This document shows, one piece after another, positions 8,929 to 17,507 of a stretch of 64,000 nt of DNA (positions are counted from its first letter, which is position 1; each line of letters starts with the position of its first letter). The position numbers and the translations under genes were made by a program. The stretch comes from Cyclobacteriaceae bacterium (lineage in GTDB: Bacteria; Bacteroidota; Bacteroidia; Cytophagales; Cyclobacteriaceae): the NCBI GenBank assembly GCA_026129485.1, contig JAHCHY010000005.1, positions 169,894-233,893 on the forward strand. The letters are read 5' to 3'. The notes below the pieces were generated by a model. The model ran no database searches, had not been told where the DNA came from, and saw only the letters and a program-made list of their open reading frames with translations.

Positions 8929-10242
8929 ATGATAAGGATTACGCTTACGATTTTATGCATCGGTTATTTAACGGTTCCCGGTTTAGCCCAGGTAAATCCC
9001 AAACTCCAATCCAAAATTGATGCCGATGCAAAAGCGCTTGAACCAAAGCTTATAGAATTGCGCAGGTATTTTCACGAGCATCCTGAACTATCCAACCGCG
9101 AGTTTAAAACCAGCGCCAAGATTGTTGAGCGCTTAAAATCGTTTGGGCTCGAAGTACAATACCCGGTTGCCAAAACAGGAGTGATAGCGCTGTTAAAAGG
9201 AGGAAAACCCGGCCCGGTGGTTGCCTTGCGTGCCGATATGGATGCGTTGCCCATTGCCGAACGAAACGGGTTGCCATTTGCCTCAAAAGCGGTAGCAGAA
9301 TTTGGCGGCCAGCAAACGGGAGTAATGCATGCCTGCGGGCATGATGCGCACATGGCCATGCTGTTGATAGCAGCAGAAATCTTAGCCAAACACAAAGCAG
9401 ACCTTAAAGGCACTGTGAAATTTATTTTTCAGCCGGCAGAAGAAGGCGCCCCGGCAGATGAATGGCCGGGTGGCGCTGAGCTGATGGTAAAAGAAGGTGT
9501 GCTGGAAAACCCTAAAGTGGATGCCATTTTTGGCTTGCACATTCAATCGCTGCTTCCATCCGGGCAGCTTGCTTACCGCAGTGGCGGCTTAATGGCTTCC
9601 GTTGATGGTGTGGATATAGTAGTGAAAGGCAAGGGAGCGCATGGCGCTACTCCATGGGATAGTGTAGATCCGGTTGTAGTAGCTGCGCAGATTATCCAGG
9701 GCTTGCAAACTATTGTGAGCCGGCAAACCGAATTAACCAAAGCCGGGGCTGTAATCACCATAGGCAGCATACATGCCGGTGTGCGCAGAAATATTATTCC
9801 GGAAACGGCAACGCTTGAAGGAACCATCCGTACGTTTGATGACGACATGCAAAAGAAGGTGCATGAAAAAATTAAGCTCACGGCACAAAAGATAGCGGAG
9901 AGCGCAGGAGCTACAGCCGAAGTGGATATCCAGATCATGTACCCGGCAACCATTAACCATGCAGCGCTCACTGAGAAAATGGCGCCTACACTTGAGCGTA
10001 CGGCCGGAAAAGAAAATGTAGTTGTAACACAACCGGTAACCATGGCCGAAGATTTTTCTTTTTATCAACGCAGCGTGCCGGGCTTCTTTTTCTTCCTGGG
10101 CGCTTACCCGGCAGGCATGAATCTGGAAGCGCAGCCCACACACCACACGGCCGATTTTATGATTGATGAAACGGCTATGATTACGGGTGTAAAAGCGTTG
10201 GTGAATTTAACAGTGGATTACATGGAGATGAACAAAAAATAA
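8929..10242 (+). CDS. M20-family amidohydrolase (hippurate/IAA-amino-acid hydrolase type), secreted
   Basis: The protein has 437 residues with an N-terminal signal peptide (about 1-20, GLAQ). The dinuclear metal site is visible: His134-A-Cys136-G-His138-D (HACGHD), the EE pair in QPAEEGAP, and HTADFMID near the C-terminus. The lid (dimerisation) domain spans about residues 215-330 with KGKGAHGATPW. HACGHD with the Cys ligand is typical of amidohydrolases that cleave N-acyl amino acids such as hippurate or indoleacetyl conjugates. An exported form suggests a scavenging role in the periplasm. Transcription probably starts from the TAACTTTG box just upstream. Confidence 0.92.
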   Translation: MIRITLTILCIGYLTVPGLAQVNPKLQSKIDADAKALEPKLIELRRYFHEHPELSNREFKTSAKIVERLKSFGLEVQYPVAKTGVIALLKGGKPGPVVALRADMDALPIAERNGLPFASKAVAEFGGQQTGVMHACGHDAHMAMLLIAAEILAKHKADLKGTVKFIFQPAEEGAPADEWPGGAELMVKEGVLENPKVDAIFGLHIQSLLPSGQLAYRSGGLMASVDGVDIVVKGKGAHGATPWDSVDPVVVAAQIIQGLQTIVSRQTELTKAGAVITIGSIHAGVRRNIIPETATLEGTIRTFDDDMQKKVHEKIKLTAQKIAESAGATAEVDIQIMYPATINHAALTEKMAPTLERTAGKENVVVTQPVTMAEDFSFYQRSVPGFFFFLGAYPAGMNLEAQPTHHTADFMIDETAMITGVKALVNLTVDYMEMNKK

Positions 10243-10257
10243 ACTTCACAACTTTTT

Positions 10258-10362
10258 TTATTTTTTCTTCCAGATCAGCACGCCATCTTTCGCGGTATCA
10301 TGAAAGGTTGGGCACTTACCATTGCTCTCATGATTATAATTTTTCAGATGCAGCAGGAACAT
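10258..10362 (-). CDS. Possible 34-residue ORF overlapping the end of the lipoprotein gene
   Basis: ATG 10362 opens a 34-codon frame, shifted relative to the lipoprotein gene that ends at 10334 and overlapping it by 29 bp. It contains NGKCPTFHDTAKDGVLIW and ends with a run of lysines. The composition looks more protein-like than random, with a CP motif, DG turn and basic tail. It could be a translationally coupled small protein, the remains of a frameshifted C-terminus, or chance. Without comparison to relatives I cannot choose. Confidence 0.25.
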   Translation of the reverse strand: MFLLHLKNYNHESNGKCPTFHDTAKDGVLIWKKK

Positions 10363-10708
10363 CTTTAAGGCATGTGATTTTTACAATCGGGCCAACCTGG
10401 CAAATGCTGGCCACGTCCGCTATCTCCTCAAACCCGATAATAACCTGTTTACCATCTGCCCATTCAAAATTATAGAGCGGATCTTCTGTTACTTCTTTGG
10501 GCAGAGGCGGCGTACCGCAATAGGCCAAACGCTGCGGCTCCAGCCGGGTACCATCGGCTAATTCAAACACAAACCCGCACCCATCCAACCCGGTAAGATC
10601 GCGAACGGTTGCCCGCACACCATCATCACATGATACACGAAGCGTATCATCCGCGCACGATGAAAACACCAAAGCGATCAGCACAAAACCCCAAAAGTTG
10701 TTTCTCAT
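10334..10708 (-). CDS. Small lipoprotein of unknown function
   Basis: A 124-residue protein with a lipoprotein signal: hydrophobic stretch then LVFSSC19-AD. The mature part has several cysteines (Cys28, Cys44, Cys64, and two in ASICQVGPIVKITC) that could form disulfides. The pattern VRDLTGLDGCGFVFELADGTRLEP followed by a strand-rich C-terminal half is one I associate with small hypothetical lipoproteins of Cytophagales. No enzymatic motif is visible. It lies convergent to the M20 peptidase gene and divergent from the S9 peptidase gene. Confidence 0.65.
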   Translation of the reverse strand: MRNNFWGFVLIALVFSSCADDTLRVSCDDGVRATVRDLTGLDGCGFVFELADGTRLEPQRLAYCGTPPLPKEVTEDPLYNFEWADGKQVIIGFEEIADVASICQVGPIVKITCLKDVPAASEKL

Positions 10709-10839
10709 AAAAATTTGTTGTTATGCCGGTTAGACACATGGTTGCCTGTTGGGGTTGTAAGAGTGGCCTTCCATCGGTGTAAAAGTTCCGGATTCCTCAG
10801 CGATTTATTCCTTTATTCGCCAACCAAACAACCTGAACT

Positions 10840-12885
10840 ATGAAACGTAGCCTTTTCCTGCTGCTGTTAGCAGCGCATTTTGCATTTGCTCAGCGCGTAC
10901 CCACATTTGAAGAAGTAATCTCCCTGCGCAATATAAACGGGGCAACCATTTCGCCTGACGGAAAAGCGGTTGCTTATACGGTGCAGACAACCGACTGGAA
11001 CGATAACCGGTACGATACTGAAATCTGGCTGTGGCGCGAAGGCTCAAAGCCATTTCAGCTAACCAACAATGCGCGTGGTACAAGTACAGCTCCGCGATTC
11101 TCACCCGATGGCAAATGGATTTCGTTCTTATCTGACAGGGGAAGCAGGAACCAGGTATTTGTAATGCGTGCGGATGGCGGTGAAGCCCGTGCTGTTACCC
11201 GCGAAGAGGAAGGCGTTTCTTTTTATGAATGGCACCCGGACGGACGGCAGCTTGTATTCGTAAAGCCTGAAAAGGAGGACAAATCAAAAAAAGATCGCGA
11301 AAAGCGATATGGGGCATTTGAAGCAGACGACCGCGAATATTCTTTTTCGCATTTATGGAAAACAGATGTTAACCCGGAAATGGCTGACCCTACCGAGCTG
11401 CCTTGCTATGAAACGGTGGACTCGCTTAAAACAAAAGCAGGCTGCATAGAGTGGCCCAAAGCACAACGTATTACAGAAGGAAAATTTACCGTTACTTCTT
11501 TTTCTGTTTCGCGCGATGGGAAGCACATTGCATTTGGTCATCAGCCCAACCCGCTCATCAACTCATTCATCAAGTCAGACATCTCGGTTGTAAACCTTGC
11601 CGATTTAAAAGTTACACCCATAGTTACCAATGCCAGCTCGGATGTGCTGGAAGACTGGTCGCCCGATTCAAAAGAAATTTTGTTTACTTCAAGCGGATCG
11701 GATACAACCTCCAACTTTTATTCAAACGCTAAGCTTTTTGCGGTTGATGTAAACACAAAAGCAGTGAGGCAGCTTGCCAAAAACCTTGATGAAAACCTGC
11801 GAGGCTTTACCTGGACACGCTCCGGCATTTATGCATCGCTTTGGAACAAAACAAAACGCCCGCTTTATAAAATCGACCCGGTATCGGGCAATCATTCCGT
11901 ATTTCTTTCTTCACCCGACCAGGTTTATGGCTTCTCTTTTTCAGGCGATGGCAGCACAGTTGCTTTTGTAGGCCGCAACGGAGATCAGTTGAATGAAGTA
12001 TTTATATCAACAGGTGGAAACACAAAACAAATAACCGGCATGACCGGCCAGGTTGCCGGCTGGAAGGTTGCGCAAAGCGAAGTAGTAAGCTGGAAAAGTA
12101 AGGATGGCGCTACAATAGAAGGTGTATTGCACAAGCCTGCTAATTACGATCCTTCAAAAAAATATCCGTTGATGGTAGTGATCCATGGCGGCCCAACCGG
12201 CATTGATACGCCTACCCCTGTGCCCGGCTATGTTTACCCGTTGCTGCAATGGCTTGATAAAGGCTGTCTGGTTTTACGTCCGAATTATCGCGGCTCTGCC
12301 GGCTATGGCGAAGCGTTTCGTTCGCTTAATGTAAAAAACCTGGGCGTGGGCGATATGTGGGATGTAATGAGCGGGGTAGAATATCTTGATAAAAAAGGAA
12401 TGATCGATAAAACAAAAATGGGCTGCATGGGCTGGAGCCAGGGCGGATACATTTCGGCTTTTCTTACCACCAATACCGATGCGTTTAAAGCTGTTTCAGT
12501 CGGGGCCGGTATAAGCAACTGGATGACCTACTATGTGAATACGGACATCCATCCGTTTACGAGGCAGTACCTGAAAGCAACACCGTGGAGTGATGAATCG
12601 ATCTATAAGAAAACATCACCCATCACAAACATTAACAAAGCCAAAACGCCTACGCTTATTCAGCATGGTGAGTTTGACAGACGCGTGCCGATAGCCAATG
12701 CGTATGAGCTGTTGCAGGGCTTGCGCGATAAAAATGTGCCGGCCGAGCTGATTGTATATAAAGGCTTCGGGCATGGCATTAACAAGCCGAAAGAGCGCCT
12801 GGCGGCTACGTGGCATAACTGGCAATGGTTTAATAAATATATGTGGAGCGAAGAGGTAGAAATTCCGCTGATCAATAAGAAGTAA
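10840..12885 (+). CDS. S9-family prolyl oligopeptidase-like serine peptidase, secreted
   Basis: The protein has 681 residues and starts with a signal peptide (1-17, AHFAFAQ). Residues 30-400 are a TolB-like beta-propeller, with blocks such as APRFSPDGKWISFLSDR. The alpha/beta-hydrolase domain (about 425-675) carries the triad Ser533 (GWSQGG), Asp613 (GEFDRR) and His645 (GFGHGI), with HGGPTG as the oxyanion-hole region. The layout matches dipeptidyl or acylaminoacyl peptidases of Bacteroidota. It would degrade short peptides in the periplasm. It stands alone, followed by a convergent thioredoxin-type gene. Confidence 0.92.
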   Translation: MKRSLFLLLLAAHFAFAQRVPTFEEVISLRNINGATISPDGKAVAYTVQTTDWNDNRYDTEIWLWREGSKPFQLTNNARGTSTAPRFSPDGKWISFLSDRGSRNQVFVMRADGGEARAVTREEEGVSFYEWHPDGRQLVFVKPEKEDKSKKDREKRYGAFEADDREYSFSHLWKTDVNPEMADPTELPCYETVDSLKTKAGCIEWPKAQRITEGKFTVTSFSVSRDGKHIAFGHQPNPLINSFIKSDISVVNLADLKVTPIVTNASSDVLEDWSPDSKEILFTSSGSDTTSNFYSNAKLFAVDVNTKAVRQLAKNLDENLRGFTWTRSGIYASLWNKTKRPLYKIDPVSGNHSVFLSSPDQVYGFSFSGDGSTVAFVGRNGDQLNEVFISTGGNTKQITGMTGQVAGWKVAQSEVVSWKSKDGATIEGVLHKPANYDPSKKYPLMVVIHGGPTGIDTPTPVPGYVYPLLQWLDKGCLVLRPNYRGSAGYGEAFRSLNVKNLGVGDMWDVMSGVEYLDKKGMIDKTKMGCMGWSQGGYISAFLTTNTDAFKAVSVGAGISNWMTYYVNTDIHPFTRQYLKATPWSDESIYKKTSPITNINKAKTPTLIQHGEFDRRVPIANAYELLQGLRDKNVPAELIVYKGFGHGINKPKERLAATWHNWQWFNKYMWSEEVEIPLINKK

Positions 12886-12980
12886 TCACTTTCGATTTCT
12901 TTCTTTATCGCGCTTGCTCCGTGCCGGCCAAGGTTAAGCACGATATCGTTGAAAAAAGCATCGCATGAAGATACAAAAAC

Positions 12981-13004
12981 GAGACGCCTGTAATCAGGCG
13001 CCTC
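12981..13004. terminator. Hairpin between convergent genes, possible bidirectional terminator
   Basis: GAGACGCCTG and CAGGCGCCTC form a 10-bp stem with one mismatch around the loop TAAT, between the S9 peptidase (ends 12885) and the convergent redoxin gene (ends 13037). Flanking A/T runs are weak on both sides, so efficient termination is not certain. Confidence 0.45.
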
Positions 13005-13036
13005 CAATTCAAAAATTAACCTTGTCTTTTAGTTAA

Positions 13037-13633
13037 TTAAGCGCTCTTCCACTTAATGCCGCAACCAATGGCTTTGGTTTTGGTGGTTGGGGCAGCCTTT
13101 CCCTGCAATAATGCATCTACTGCATCTTCTACATAGCGTTTGCTAACGGCATCCGCTTTGCGCGAGTTATCGTCAATGGCCCCGATGTATGTTACTTTCA
13201 AATCTTTGGAAAGCACAAACACGTGCGGGGTGTTGGTTGCGCCATAAGCTTTGGCTACTTCCTGCGTTTCATCCACCAGGTAGGGAAACTTGTATCCCTT
13301 CTGCTTCGCCAATTTCACCATCTCTTCAAATGAATCGCCAGAGGACACGTTGGGGTCATTCGCATTAATGGCAATTACCGGAACGCCACTGGCCGCATAC
13401 TTGGTGTTCAGATCAATGATCCGTTGATTGTAGGCCTTGGAATAAGGACACGTGTTGCAATCAAAAATTACGATGTAACCTTTCGCATCTTTATAATCGG
13501 CCAGCGATACGGTTTTACCATCAACGTTCTTCAACTTAAAATCAGTGGCTGTATCGCCTACCTCAAAACCTTGTTTTACCGGGCTTGCAGCCACGGCAAT
13601 CAACGCCAACAGAACAACAAATAATTTTTTCAT
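13037..13633 (-). CDS. Secreted thioredoxin-family/redoxin protein
   Basis: A 198-residue protein with a signal peptide (1-17, AVAASP) and a thioredoxin fold of the AhpC/TSA-redoxin type. The active-site region is DCNTCPYS (CxxC) near residues 56-63, followed later by the cis-proline region GATNTPHVFVLSKD. Proteins of this type act in the periplasm as thiol reductases or peroxidases. It is the second gene of a pair: the TlpA-like gene ends 13 bp before its start codon, so the two are almost certainly co-transcribed. Confidence 0.88.
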   Translation of the reverse strand: MKKLFVVLLALIAVAASPVKQGFEVGDTATDFKLKNVDGKTVSLADYKDAKGYIVIFDCNTCPYSKAYNQRIIDLNTKYAASGVPVIAINANDPNVSSGDSFEEMVKLAKQKGYKFPYLVDETQEVAKAYGATNTPHVFVLSKDLKVTYIGAIDDNSRKADAVSKRYVEDAVDALLQGKAAPTTKTKAIGCGIKWKSA

Positions 13634-13646
13634 AGCATAATTGGTT

Positions 13647-14126
13647 TTAGTTACTTACTTCGGTTATCAGTTTTTCGAGGTCGCCCTCGTGCAGTTCTTT
13701 TTGTACCAGCTTACGTTTACCCGTTTTGGTATTGATCACAATGGTGGCCGGTAAAGCACCGCTCCAGTTTTTATCAACTTTATCGATCCATGAGTTGGGA
13801 TCTGTTTCGGCCAGTATCAGGACTTTGTTTTGCAAATTCTTTCGTGTTGCAAAACGTTCTACTTTGGCGGGATCCGGGTCCAGGTCGTAATCCATGCTTA
13901 CCAAGGTAATCTCCACATGCTGGTTATCAGCTTTGAGCTTTTCAAACAGGGGCAGCTCTTTTACGCAGGGGGCACACCAGGTTGCCCAGAAATTGATCAC
14001 CTGGACTTTTTCGCGGGGCGTGGTAAGCAGTTGCTGCAATTCCTTCAGCTTGATCTGCGGAATGCGTTGAGCAGATGCCGGCAAGGCAAAGACGAACAGA
14101 ACAACTGAAATCCGGATAAATTTCAT
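13647..14126 (-). CDS. TlpA-like periplasmic thiol-disulfide oxidoreductase
   Basis: Starting at ATG 14126 gives 159 residues with a signal peptide (ending LPASAQ); ATG 14156 would add ten residues before the signal peptide. The thioredoxin-like fold has the active site WATWCAPC (CxxC) near residues 49-56 and the cis-Pro region GALPATIVINTKTG. TlpA/ResA-type proteins keep cysteines reduced in the periplasm, for instance during cytochrome c maturation. It is first in an operon with the redoxin gene 13 bp downstream. Confidence 0.9.
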   Translation of the reverse strand: MKFIRISVVLFVFALPASAQRIPQIKLKELQQLLTTPREKVQVINFWATWCAPCVKELPLFEKLKADNQHVEITLVSMDYDLDPDPAKVERFATRKNLQNKVLILAETDPNSWIDKVDKNWSGALPATIVINTKTGKRKLVQKELHEGDLEKLITEVSN

Positions 14127-14482
14127 ACCCTGCAAAAACGCAAAATTTAAGGACAATGTTTGTTAACGAATTCTAAATTTAGACCGTGTAAGAGCCAGGA
14201 AAGGAATTTGGTAAAGAAGTAAAATTCAGCCACTTATAATTAACCAAAAATGGATCAAAATAGAATTCCACAAAATTCCATATTTATCCACATTACCGGA
14301 TTGTTAATGCTTAATACATTGAATATCAAAACGTTAATACTATTCCCATTAATCAGTTCTTTGTGGACAACTATTTCGCGTGGCTTGCGGAACTATTTTT
14401 TCGGGCGGTTTTATAATAGCCAGATTTTCAATCTTATAGGGTTAAAACAACAGAAACAGCAGGTAGAAAACAGGTGTTGCGT
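14127..14482. other. AT-rich intergenic stretch between divergent genes
   Basis: About 355 bp separate the divergent tlpA-like and VOC genes. A 78-codon frame at 14250-14486 is present but its composition looks non-coding. The stretch probably holds both promoters, though no full promoter consensus stands out. I see no repeat or RNA gene. Confidence 0.5.
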
Positions 14483-14872
14483 ATGAACGTTATACAGATC
14501 AAAGAAACCTGCCTTTATTTCCACAACCTGGAGGATGCCCGGGCTTTTTACCATACCCGGTTAGGCCTTCCCGTTATTGGCGAAGTGGCGGGCCAGCATA
14601 TTTTCTTCAGGGCCGGAAGCAGCGTGTTGCTTTGTTTTAACCCGGCCGCATCGGGTGTAAAGGATAGCCCGCCCGCTCACGATGGCAGCGGCCGCTATCA
14701 TTTTGCTTTTGAAGTTCCTGCTGCTGAATATGAAGCGCATAAGTCTGAGCTTCAGCAGAAAGGAATTACAATTACGGCTTGCGTAAGCTGGCCTAACGGG
14801 CTTGAATCATTTTACTTTAATGATCCTGCCGGCCATGTGCTGGAGATAGTGCCAGCCGGCTTGTGGGATTGA
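14483..14872 (+). CDS. VOC-family (glyoxalase/bleomycin-resistance-like) protein
   Basis: ATG 14483 gives 129 residues; a GTG three codons earlier is less likely. The single VOC module pair is seen as the beta-alpha-beta-beta-beta pattern starting IKETCLYFHNLEDARAFYHTRLGLPV and ending FYFNDPAGHVLEIVP, where the C-terminal Glu in LEIV is the usual metal ligand. A His in GRYHFAFEV is a second candidate ligand. Substrate cannot be inferred. Its stop codon abuts the stop codon of the convergent small gene at 14873, leaving no intergenic DNA. Confidence 0.88.
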   Translation: MNVIQIKETCLYFHNLEDARAFYHTRLGLPVIGEVAGQHIFFRAGSSVLLCFNPAASGVKDSPPAHDGSGRYHFAFEVPAAEYEAHKSELQQKGITITACVSWPNGLESFYFNDPAGHVLEIVPAGLWD

Positions 14873-15130
14873 TTATTTCTCCTGGAGCGCGAGGGCTTCA
14901 GGTGCCCGGGGCTTTTGTGTATTATTAGTTACCCTGGCGGGAAACATCTGCATATACCAGGCCTGATACACATGATACTGAACACAGTCATCGGCCAAAG
15001 TATTGCCAATCAGAATCTTAATAACCTGATCATGCTTAAGCGAGTCTTTAATTTTTTCTTGCTGATGTGGGGGCAGCTTACTGATGCGAACAAACTCAAT
15101 TCCCCGATAAATCTCTGCAGAAACCAACAT
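14873..15130 (-). CDS. Small conserved-looking protein of unknown function
   Basis: An 85-residue cytoplasmic protein with no signal peptide. The first 65 residues look structured: SAEIYRGIEFVRISKLPPHQQ, then LIGNTLADDCVQYHVYQAWY. The last 20 are Pro/Ala-rich and probably disordered. The opening resembles short hypothetical proteins I associate with Cytophagales, but I cannot name a family. The gene is convergent with the VOC gene, stop to stop, and divergent from the PLP-enzyme gene. Confidence 0.6.
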   Translation of the reverse strand: MLVSAEIYRGIEFVRISKLPPHQQEKIKDSLKHDQVIKILIGNTLADDCVQYHVYQAWYMQMFPARVTNNTQKPRAPEALALQEK

Positions 15131-15235
15131 AACTACAACTTTGATTGTCTTTCGACAAAAATTGTAACCGCAAGTTTAATGTTCGGTATCCGGATTATGA
15201 AAAAAAAGTGAACTTTATGTGCTTGCCTCTTCTCT

Positions 15236-16390
15236 ATGACCAAACTTATAAATCAACGCGCTAAGTTTTCTTTACCGCGCAGCAACACTTATCTGAATTG
15301 TGCCTACATGTCGCCCCTGCTTAAAGCGGTTGAGCGGCAAGGCGTTGCGGGCATCCTGAAAAAAAGAAACCCGGCTACTATATCGGCACATGATTTTTTT
15401 ACCGATACGGAAAAGATCAGAAAAGAATTTGCAAAGCTGATTCGTGCAGAACCCAATCGGGTAGTATTGGTGCCATCCGTATCGTACGGCATGGCTAATG
15501 TAATGAACAATATCAGGCTGTCTTCAAAGGATAATATTGTAGTTGCTGCCGAACAGTTTCCCAGTAACTATTATCCGTGGCAACGGCTGCAACATGATAC
15601 GGGTGTGCAGATTAAAGTAGTCGCTCCACCCGAAGCAACCCTTGATCGCGGCCGGCATTGGAACGATCGTTTGCTTGAAGCGATCGACAGCCAAACCAAA
15701 CTGGTTGCCCTCGGAAATGTGCATTGGACGGATGGCACATTGTTCAACCTTAAAGAAATACGAAAACGCAGCCGGGATGTAGGCGCGTTGCTCGTAATTG
15801 ATGGCACACAGTCGGTTGGGGCATTGCCATTTTATGCAGATGAGATTAACCCCGATGCACTTATCTGTGCAGGATACAAATGGTTAATGGGGCCTTACTC
15901 ATTAGGGCTGGCTTATTACGGAGAATATTTTAACAACGGAAAGCCGGTTGAAGAAAACTGGATCAGCCGCCTGCACAGCGAAGACTTTGCAGGTCTTGTT
16001 AATTACCGGCAGGAATATCAGCCCGGCATGCTTCGGTATGAAGTAGGCGAACGCAGCAACTTTATTTTGGCGCCCATGTTACTGGAAGCATTGAAGCAGA
16101 TAAACCAATGGAAGCCGGAACGTATACAGCAATATTGTGCATCCATAACCCAAAAGCCTGTTGCGCTTTTGCGCGATGCCGGTTACTGGATTGAAGATGA
16201 GGCCTGGCGCGGTTACCACCTGTTTGGTGTGCGCCTGCCGCAAGGTGCGGATATAAATGCAGTGAAAAAGCGAATGATCAAAAATAAAATCTCGGTTTCG
16301 TTTCGGGGTAATGCGATTCGTGTTTCGCCACACGTGTATAATTCCGAAAGCGATATGATGAAGCTGGCAAGGGCGCTGATTGGAAAATGA
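15236..16390 (+). CDS. Class V aminotransferase-like PLP enzyme
   Basis: The protein has 384 residues, no signal peptide, cytoplasmic. It has the class V fold-type I pattern: substrate-binding N-terminus YLNCAYMSPL, PLP-ring Asp in VIDGTQSVGALPF, and the Schiff-base Lys215 in AGYKWLMGPY. GYKWLMGP is seen in isopenicillin-N-epimerase, kynureninase and cysteine-desulfurase-like members, which cannot be separated here. The C-terminal domain (from about 280) contains SFRGNAIRVSPHVYN, the usual end of the family. It is followed after 128 bp by a transporter gene on the same strand, but no shared pathway can be claimed. Confidence 0.88.
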   Translation: MTKLINQRAKFSLPRSNTYLNCAYMSPLLKAVERQGVAGILKKRNPATISAHDFFTDTEKIRKEFAKLIRAEPNRVVLVPSVSYGMANVMNNIRLSSKDNIVVAAEQFPSNYYPWQRLQHDTGVQIKVVAPPEATLDRGRHWNDRLLEAIDSQTKLVALGNVHWTDGTLFNLKEIRKRSRDVGALLVIDGTQSVGALPFYADEINPDALICAGYKWLMGPYSLGLAYYGEYFNNGKPVEENWISRLHSEDFAGLVNYRQEYQPGMLRYEVGERSNFILAPMLLEALKQINQWKPERIQQYCASITQKPVALLRDAGYWIEDEAWRGYHLFGVRLPQGADINAVKKRMIKNKISVSFRGNAIRVSPHVYNSESDMMKLARALIGK

Positions 16391-16518
16391 TTATTGCAGG
16401 GCAAGGCACGAAAATCGCATTACATCCACCGCTACGCAAAATCCATCCCTTACCCTGGTGTTTGCTGCGTGCGCGGCACACCCATGCCATGAAAAACCAA
16501 AAGTTGGGTAAAGTGTAA

Positions 16519-17433
16519 ATGACAAAACAATTACAGCCGGGTTTTGCAGGAGGCGTGCTGATCGCCTTGCTGGGGGCAATATGCTTTTCAACCAAAGCTG
16601 TTTTTGTAAAGCTTGCTTATCGCGATACAGCGGTTGACGCGATATCATTGCTGGCGCTGCGCATGATCTTCTCGCTTCCTTTCTTTATAGTTTCAGCCGC
16701 TTTCTCGTCTTCCCGGCAAAACAACGTACGCTTTACGGGTAAGCAATGGCTGGCCGTAGCGGCAATTGGCTGTTTAGGTTATTACGTCAGCAGCCTGCTG
16801 GATTTTTTGGGCTTGCAATATGTAAGTGCCGGCATTGAACGATTGATTCTTTTCGTCTACCCTACGCTGGTGCTGCTCATGTCGGCCATAATCTTCAAAG
16901 TAAAAATCAAACCCATTCAATGGCTGGCATTGTTAATTACCTATGCAGGATTGTTTGCCGCGTTTATCAGCGAAGCAGATATACAGTCAGTACACAATAA
17001 AAGCTTTTTGCTGGGTTCGCTGCTGATCTTTATTTGTGCGTTTACCTATGCGGCTTACATTGTAGGCAGCGGCCGGCTGATACCGATGGTTGGTGCAGCG
17101 AAGTTCAACAGCTATGCCATGAGCTTTGCCTCGATCGGGGTATTGCTTCATTTTTTTATTACGAGTGATGTTTCGTTATTCCATTTTTCCGCGCAAGTCT
17201 ATGTGTATGGCCTTTTGATGGCTGTGCTTTCCACCGTTATTCCTTCTTACTTAGTTGTGGAAGGCATTAAGCGGATAGGTTCTGATAATGCCGCGATTGT
17301 AGGCAGCATTGGCCCGGTGAGTACAATTTTAATGGCGTACTTCTTTCTGCAGGAAACCGTTTCGTGGCTACAGATCATTGGAACGGTTTTGATTTTAGCA
17401 GGCGTGCTGCTGGTGGGAAAACAGAGGAATTAA
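16519..17433 (+). CDS. EamA-type drug/metabolite transporter (DMT superfamily)
   Basis: The protein has 304 residues with ten predicted membrane helices arranged as two EamA repeats (about 12-145 and 160-300). Each begins with a Gly/Ala-rich helix such as GGVLIALLGAICFSTKAVFVK. Conserved family features include the Glu in FFLQETVSWLQIIGTVLILAG near the end. Such inner-membrane proteins export amino acids, bases or other small metabolites; the substrate is unknown. Its stop codon lies inside the left arm of a long inverted repeat at 17430-17481. Confidence 0.9.
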   Translation: MTKQLQPGFAGGVLIALLGAICFSTKAVFVKLAYRDTAVDAISLLALRMIFSLPFFIVSAAFSSSRQNNVRFTGKQWLAVAAIGCLGYYVSSLLDFLGLQYVSAGIERLILFVYPTLVLLMSAIIFKVKIKPIQWLALLITYAGLFAAFISEADIQSVHNKSFLLGSLLIFICAFTYAAYIVGSGRLIPMVGAAKFNSYAMSFASIGVLLHFFITSDVSLFHFSAQVYVYGLLMAVLSTVIPSYLVVEGIKRIGSDNAAIVGSIGPVSTILMAYFFLQETVSWLQIIGTVLILAGVLLVGKQRN

Positions 17434-17481
17434 CCGTAGAGGAGCAAAGTCGCCAGGAATTTCATACGCCTCTGCGGTTAA
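17430..17481. repeat. Long hairpin-forming repeat after the transporter gene
   Basis: TTAACCGTAGAGG at 17430-17442 and CCTCTGCGGTTAA at 17469-17481 pair over 13 bp with one G-U wobble, around a 26-nt loop, followed by an A-run. The TAA stop of the transporter gene lies in the left arm. The right arm resembles the CTCTGCGGTTAAA-type intergenic repeats I recall from many environmental genomes. It may serve as a terminator or transcript stabiliser. Confidence 0.5.
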
Positions 17482-17507
17482 AAAATTCAGATTGCATATC
17501 TTTCATC

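Noticed and set aside
14250-14486. 78-codon frame between divergent genes
   Set aside because: Rich in Asn, Ile and Phe, as random AT-rich DNA would be, with no recognisable domain; overlaps the start of the VOC gene.
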